Assembly: GCA_036264445.1 (NCBI GenBank)
Contig: DATAQW010000208.1
Location: 1 to 8,346, forward strand
Source: Pseudacidobacterium sp036264445
Lineage (GTDB): Bacteria; Acidobacteriota; Terriglobia; Terriglobales; Acidobacteriaceae
Length of the DNA stretch: 8,346 nt
Direction of reading: 5' to 3'
Shown here: positions 5,947 through 8,346 of the stretch, in pieces
Layout: each line of letters starts with the position of its first letter
Numbering within the stretch: position 1 is the first letter of the stretch
The notes under the pieces: generated by a model
Told to the model about the DNA's origin: nothing
Database searches by the model: none
The model's input: only the letters and a program-made list of their open reading frames with translations
Made by a program: the position numbers and the translations under genes

Positions 5947-7289
5947 GAACGAACCTTCCGTTCACCCACAACAACTGGTTCCGGTTGTTCCACCGCTGGC
6001 TTTTCTGCGGGGACTGTCGATGCCTGCTGCTCCTGCGCCGGAGGCAGATCAAAAACCGCGCGCAGGACCTCTAGCATCACCGTGTCTGCTTCCAGCGCGG
6101 CAGCCTTCAGCGCCTGCATCGGCATGTGAAGAAACTTATTCATGAGGCCGCGTGTCAGCGATTCAACTGCCGCCTGCTGCTCTGGTGTCAGTGATTGCAA
6201 GCGGCCATGAGCGCGGCGCAGCTCCGCCTGCCGCATTTCTTCTGCCGTGCTCTGCAATTCGACGATCATCGGCGTCACATTCAGTACTTGCGACTTACGC
6301 TGGAAGCGCAGCACTTCTTCCGAGATGATCGCCTCGGCCCTTTGTGCTTCACGCGTGCGGTCGTCAAGATGAAATGCCGCGACGGATTGCAGGTCGTCAA
6401 TGTCGTAAAGAAAGACGCCGTCAACGCGGTTTATCTCCGGATCGATATCACGCGGCACGGCAATGTCGATGAAGAACATGGGCCGGTTGCGGCGTTTATG
6501 CAGAAATTGCTGCCCATGCTGGCGCCGGAAGATATGCTCCTGCGATCCAGTGGAAGTGATGATGATATCGGCCTGATCCGCAGTTGCGTACAGGTCTTCA
6601 AAGCGCACGGCGTGCCCCTGAAATTGGTGCGCAAGCCGCAATGCGCGATCATAAGTACGGTTGGCGACAAGGATGGAGTGTGCCCCTTGCTGCATCAGGT
6701 GACGCGCGGCAAGCTCGCTCATCTTGCCTGCGCCGACTAACAACACGCGCTTGCCATCGAGTGCGCCGAAAATCTTTTTTGCGAGGTCGACGGCAACCGA
6801 CGCAATCGAAACCGATGAGCTGCCGATCTGCGTCTCGCTGCGGATTTTCTTTGCAACGGTAAACGTCGATTGCAGCAGCTTTTCAAGATGTGTCTGCACC
6901 GCGCCGACAGAGCGCGCTGCTGCATAGGATTCCTTCACCTGGCCAAGAATCTGCGGCTCGCCAACCACCATCGAATCAAGGCTGGCTGCCACACGAAAAA
7001 GATGCCGGACCGCATCGGTTTCGCGATATTCATAAATATGCGGCTGCACTTCAGTGGTATCGATGCCGAGGAATTCACGCAGAAAGCCAAGCAGGTCAGG
7101 GCTACTCGCTTCATGACAAGCCAGCAACTCTACACGGTTGCAGGTGGAAAGAATCATCGCCTCATGCACGCCGGGAAAAGCATGCAGAGCGCGCGTGGCT
7201 TCGGTGAGGCGTTCCGGAGAGATCGCAAGCTGCTCTCGCAACTCCACAGGAGCGGTCTTGTGGTTCACGCCTGTCAGCAGAATCTTCAT
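5943..7289 (-). CDS. hemA: Glutamyl-tRNA reductase
   Basis: A 448-residue NADPH-dependent enzyme that reduces glutamyl-tRNA(Glu) to glutamate-1-semialdehyde, the first committed step of C5-pathway tetrapyrrole synthesis. The catalytic domain has TGVNHKTAPVELRE at its start, the nucleophile Cys50 in LSTCNRVE, and LFRVAASLDSMVVGEPQILGQVK with His96 nearby. QIGSSSVSIASVAVDLA (about 154-170) is the linker. The NADPH domain shows VLLVGAGKMSELAARHL (about 182-198) and FFIDIAVPRDIDPEI. The C-terminal helical dimerisation domain ends near 415. A Pro/Gln/Glu/Ala-rich tail of about 33 residues follows and is absent from the core family. The frame is open upstream to 7439, but the ATG at 7289 is the family start and overlaps the hemX stop (ATGA, 7286-7289). 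Only a weak, distant AGGT precedes it, so coupling to hemX is likely. As the usual control point of the pathway, its place behind hemX is notable. Confidence 0.97.
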   Translation of the reverse strand: MKILLTGVNHKTAPVELREQLAISPERLTEATRALHAFPGVHEAMILSTCNRVELLACHEASSPDLLGFLREFLGIDTTEVQPHIYEYRETDAVRHLFRVAASLDSMVVGEPQILGQVKESYAAARSVGAVQTHLEKLLQSTFTVAKKIRSETQIGSSSVSIASVAVDLAKKIFGALDGKRVLLVGAGKMSELAARHLMQQGAHSILVANRTYDRALRLAHQFQGHAVRFEDLYATADQADIIITSTGSQEHIFRRQHGQQFLHKRRNRPMFFIDIAVPRDIDPEINRVDGVFLYDIDDLQSVAAFHLDDRTREAQRAEAIISEEVLRFQRKSQVLNVTPMIVELQSTAEEMRQAELRRAHGRLQSLTPEQQAAVESLTRGLMNKFLHMPMQALKAAALEADTVMLEVLRAVFDLPPAQEQQASTVPAEKPAVEQPEPVVVGERKVRS

Positions 7290-8101
7290 GGGGCTGTGTA
7301 CCTGTGGACTGTGCTGAAGACGTTGGCGGCCCACACACAGAGCATCACCAGAAAGACCGCGCTGGAAAGATAGATAGCCCTTCGTCCGCGTAGCCCGGTA
7401 GAGCGCCGCACGAACAGCATGACGATATACAGCACCCACATCACAAACGAAAGCACGACCTTGGGGTCAAGAAAATATGTTGGACCGACATGCTCCTGCG
7501 CAATAAGCGACCCGATCAGCAAACCTCCGGTCATGCAGTGGAAGCCGAGAATCAACGTTTTCTGCGCGATCTGATCCATAGTGTCGAGCGGCGGCAGCCA
7601 TTCAAGAAAACCAGGCGAACGCTTGCTCTTGAGCCTCCGCTCCTGCACGAGGTAGAAGAAACTCGATAAGAGACTGAAGATCAGAGCAGCATATGCAGCC
7701 AGTAACAATGTGATGTGGATGAATATCCATCCGTTGCGGACTAGTGGAGAAGAAAAAGTGTACCTGTCAGGTCCAATCGCCGGCATCAGCAATAATAAAA
7801 ATGCCAGCGGCAATGCAAAGACGCCGAAAGAAATTGTGCGGTAGCGTGCCCAGATCAGGAGAAACACCGCAACAATCAGCAGAGCCAGCGTTGACTGCAC
7901 CTCGTGCATGCCAACCGGCATCCATCGATGGGTCGCCACCAGAGTTTCCACAAACGCAACGAGATGAAATAACCATCCTGCGAGAGTCAGAGGCAGGCAT
8001 ATCCGCTGCCAGCGCGGACGGTCGCCGAAGACAGCAGGAAGCGCAGACACGCTGGCCAACCCGTAAAACACCGCCGCGACTCTGAACCATAGCAGGAACA
8101 T
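7286..8101 (-). CDS. hemX: HemX/CcsA-like cytochrome c assembly family membrane protein
   Basis: A 271-residue polytopic inner-membrane protein of the CcsA/HemX (cytochrome C assembly) family. About eight hydrophobic segments are visible (about 4-24, 34-54, 66-86, 91-108, 126-150, 183-200, 214-232, 242-262). Family marks are MHEVQSTLALL, His129 in WIFIHITLLLAAYA, and the region before the last helices reading GPTYFLDPKVVLSFVMWVLY. There the DPK and one Trp of the tryptophan-rich WWD motif remain, but its first tryptophans do not. A C-terminal NVFSTVHRY (His266) corresponds to the conserved LHSY histidine. True CcsA ligates heme to apocytochrome c. HemX proteins lie beside hemA, and in Bacillus HemX is reported to lower HemA levels. 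Gene order here (hemX first, overlapping hemA by four bases) favours a HemX role; CcsA function is not excluded. The ATG at 8101 has no clear Shine-Dalgarno. Confidence 0.88.
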   Translation of the reverse strand: MFLLWFRVAAVFYGLASVSALPAVFGDRPRWQRICLPLTLAGWLFHLVAFVETLVATHRWMPVGMHEVQSTLALLIVAVFLLIWARYRTISFGVFALPLAFLLLLMPAIGPDRYTFSSPLVRNGWIFIHITLLLAAYAALIFSLLSSFFYLVQERRLKSKRSPGFLEWLPPLDTMDQIAQKTLILGFHCMTGGLLIGSLIAQEHVGPTYFLDPKVVLSFVMWVLYIVMLFVRRSTGLRGRRAIYLSSAVFLVMLCVWAANVFSTVHRYTAP

Positions 8102-8114
8102 GAGCTAATACAAC

Positions 8115-8122
8115 AGTATAAA
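8115..8122. promoter_or_regulatory. Candidate bidirectional -10 region between hemX and mutS
   Basis: The divergent gap is only 54 bases (8102-8155). AGTATAAA reads TATACT (8115-8120) on the minus strand, 13 bases before the hemX ATG. It reads TATAAA (8117-8122) on the plus strand, 33 bases before the mutS ATG. Each matches the -10 consensus at five of six positions and they share the TATA core. No good -35 hexamer is seen in either direction, so the call rests on position and the two -10 matches. Confidence 0.4.
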
Positions 8123-8155
8123 GGCTGGCTATGCACGCAGGCACCGGCATACGAT

Positions 8156-8346
8156 ATGCTGGCTTTTCCCGTGTCCGATATTTCTCTCCAACCTGTTGAA
8201 GCAGCACAGACGCCGCTAATGCGTCAGTACACTGCGGCCAAACGCGAGCATCCTGATGCCCTGCTTCTTTTTCGTCTTGGCGACTTCTACGAACTTTTCT
8301 TTGAAGATGCGCGCATCGCTTCGCGCGAGCTGCAAATCACACTCAC
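8156..8346 (+). CDS. mutS: DNA mismatch repair protein MutS, N-terminal fragment cut by window edge
   Basis: MutS binds mispaired or looped bases and recruits MutL in post-replicative repair. Only about 63 codons are inside the window, but they contain the diagnostic N-terminal block. TPLMRQYTAAKREHPDALL leads into FRLGDFYELFFEDARIAS, with the mismatch-wedging Phe-x-Glu (F43, E45 from the ATG at 8156). RELQITL then matches the family's SRELxITLT strand. The frame is open to the window end. The ATG at 8156 and the GTG at 8171 are both possible starts. Neither has a strong Shine-Dalgarno, and both precede the conserved region, which begins near 8213. The gene is divergent from hemX across 54 bases. 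No functional tie to heme synthesis is evident. Confidence 0.95.
   Translation, partial: MLAFPVSDISLQPVEAAQTPLMRQYTAAKREHPDALLLFRLGDFYELFFEDARIASRELQITL

Noticed and set aside
6195..6740. Open frame of 181 codons on the plus strand inside hemA
   Set aside because: It lies fully antisense to a clear glutamyl-tRNA reductase with all catalytic motifs. Its translation has no recognisable domain and is Arg/His/Cys-rich in the manner of shadow frames.
6870..7373. Open frame of 167 codons on the plus strand over the hemA/hemX junction
   Set aside because: It is antisense to two well-supported overlapping genes and shows no domain or ribosome site.
7290..7439. 50-residue upstream extension of HemA to 7439
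   Set aside because: The family starts at MKILLTGVNHKTAPVEL. The extension overlaps hemX in another frame, and the ATG at 7289 forms the ATGA overlap.
1..8346. tRNA, rRNA, CRISPR arrays, prophage or toxin-antitoxin modules
   Set aside because: No cloverleaf-like segment, spaced direct repeats, integrase or toxin-like gene was found by reading both strands.

Overview
The window looks like ordinary chromosomal DNA from a Gram-negative soil-type bacterium, most likely of the phylum Acidobacteriota (class Terriglobia). That assignment is an inference. It rests on moderately GC-rich coding sequence, a coproheme decarboxylase (HemQ) in a genome that also carries a hemX-hemA-hemC-hemD operon, a lysine/alanine-rich extension on Nth, and the style of the inositol-phosphate synthase. 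No rRNA or other marker is present to confirm it.

Layout from left to right. Positions 1-950 (minus) hold the first 316 codons of a myo-inositol-1-phosphate synthase that runs off the left edge. Positions 1165-1803 (minus) encode a DedA-family membrane protein. Positions 1856-2565 form a stretch bracketed by a 19/20-match inverted repeat. It holds one unrecognised small membrane protein gene (2020-2379, plus), a strong imperfect hairpin, and a second, diverged pair of inverted copies. Positions 2634-3386 (plus) encode coproheme decarboxylase HemQ and 3438-4202 (plus) encode endonuclease III. Convergent to these, 4259-8101 (minus) is a tightly packed operon, read right to left as hemX/ccsA-like, hemA, hemC, hemD. 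Each of its three junctions is a four-base start/stop overlap. The right edge (8156-8346, plus) carries the start of mutS, divergent from hemX across 54 bases.

How the genes work together. HemA makes glutamate-1-semialdehyde from glutamyl-tRNA. HemC builds hydroxymethylbilane from porphobilinogen, and HemD closes it to uroporphyrinogen III. HemQ performs the last step of the coproporphyrin-dependent branch, turning coproheme into heme b. The HemX/CcsA-like membrane protein at the head of the operon probably acts in heme handling or in control of HemA. Early and final heme steps therefore sit in one neighbourhood; hemB, hemE, hemH and the oxidase are not in the window. Two DNA repair genes (nth, mutS) are interspersed with no obvious functional link.

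I do not see a clear undescribed system here. The part least explained by known genes is the repeat-bracketed segment 1856-2565. Lesser points are the HemX protein that has lost the tryptophans of the WWD motif, and the TATA core shared by both strands between hemX and mutS.
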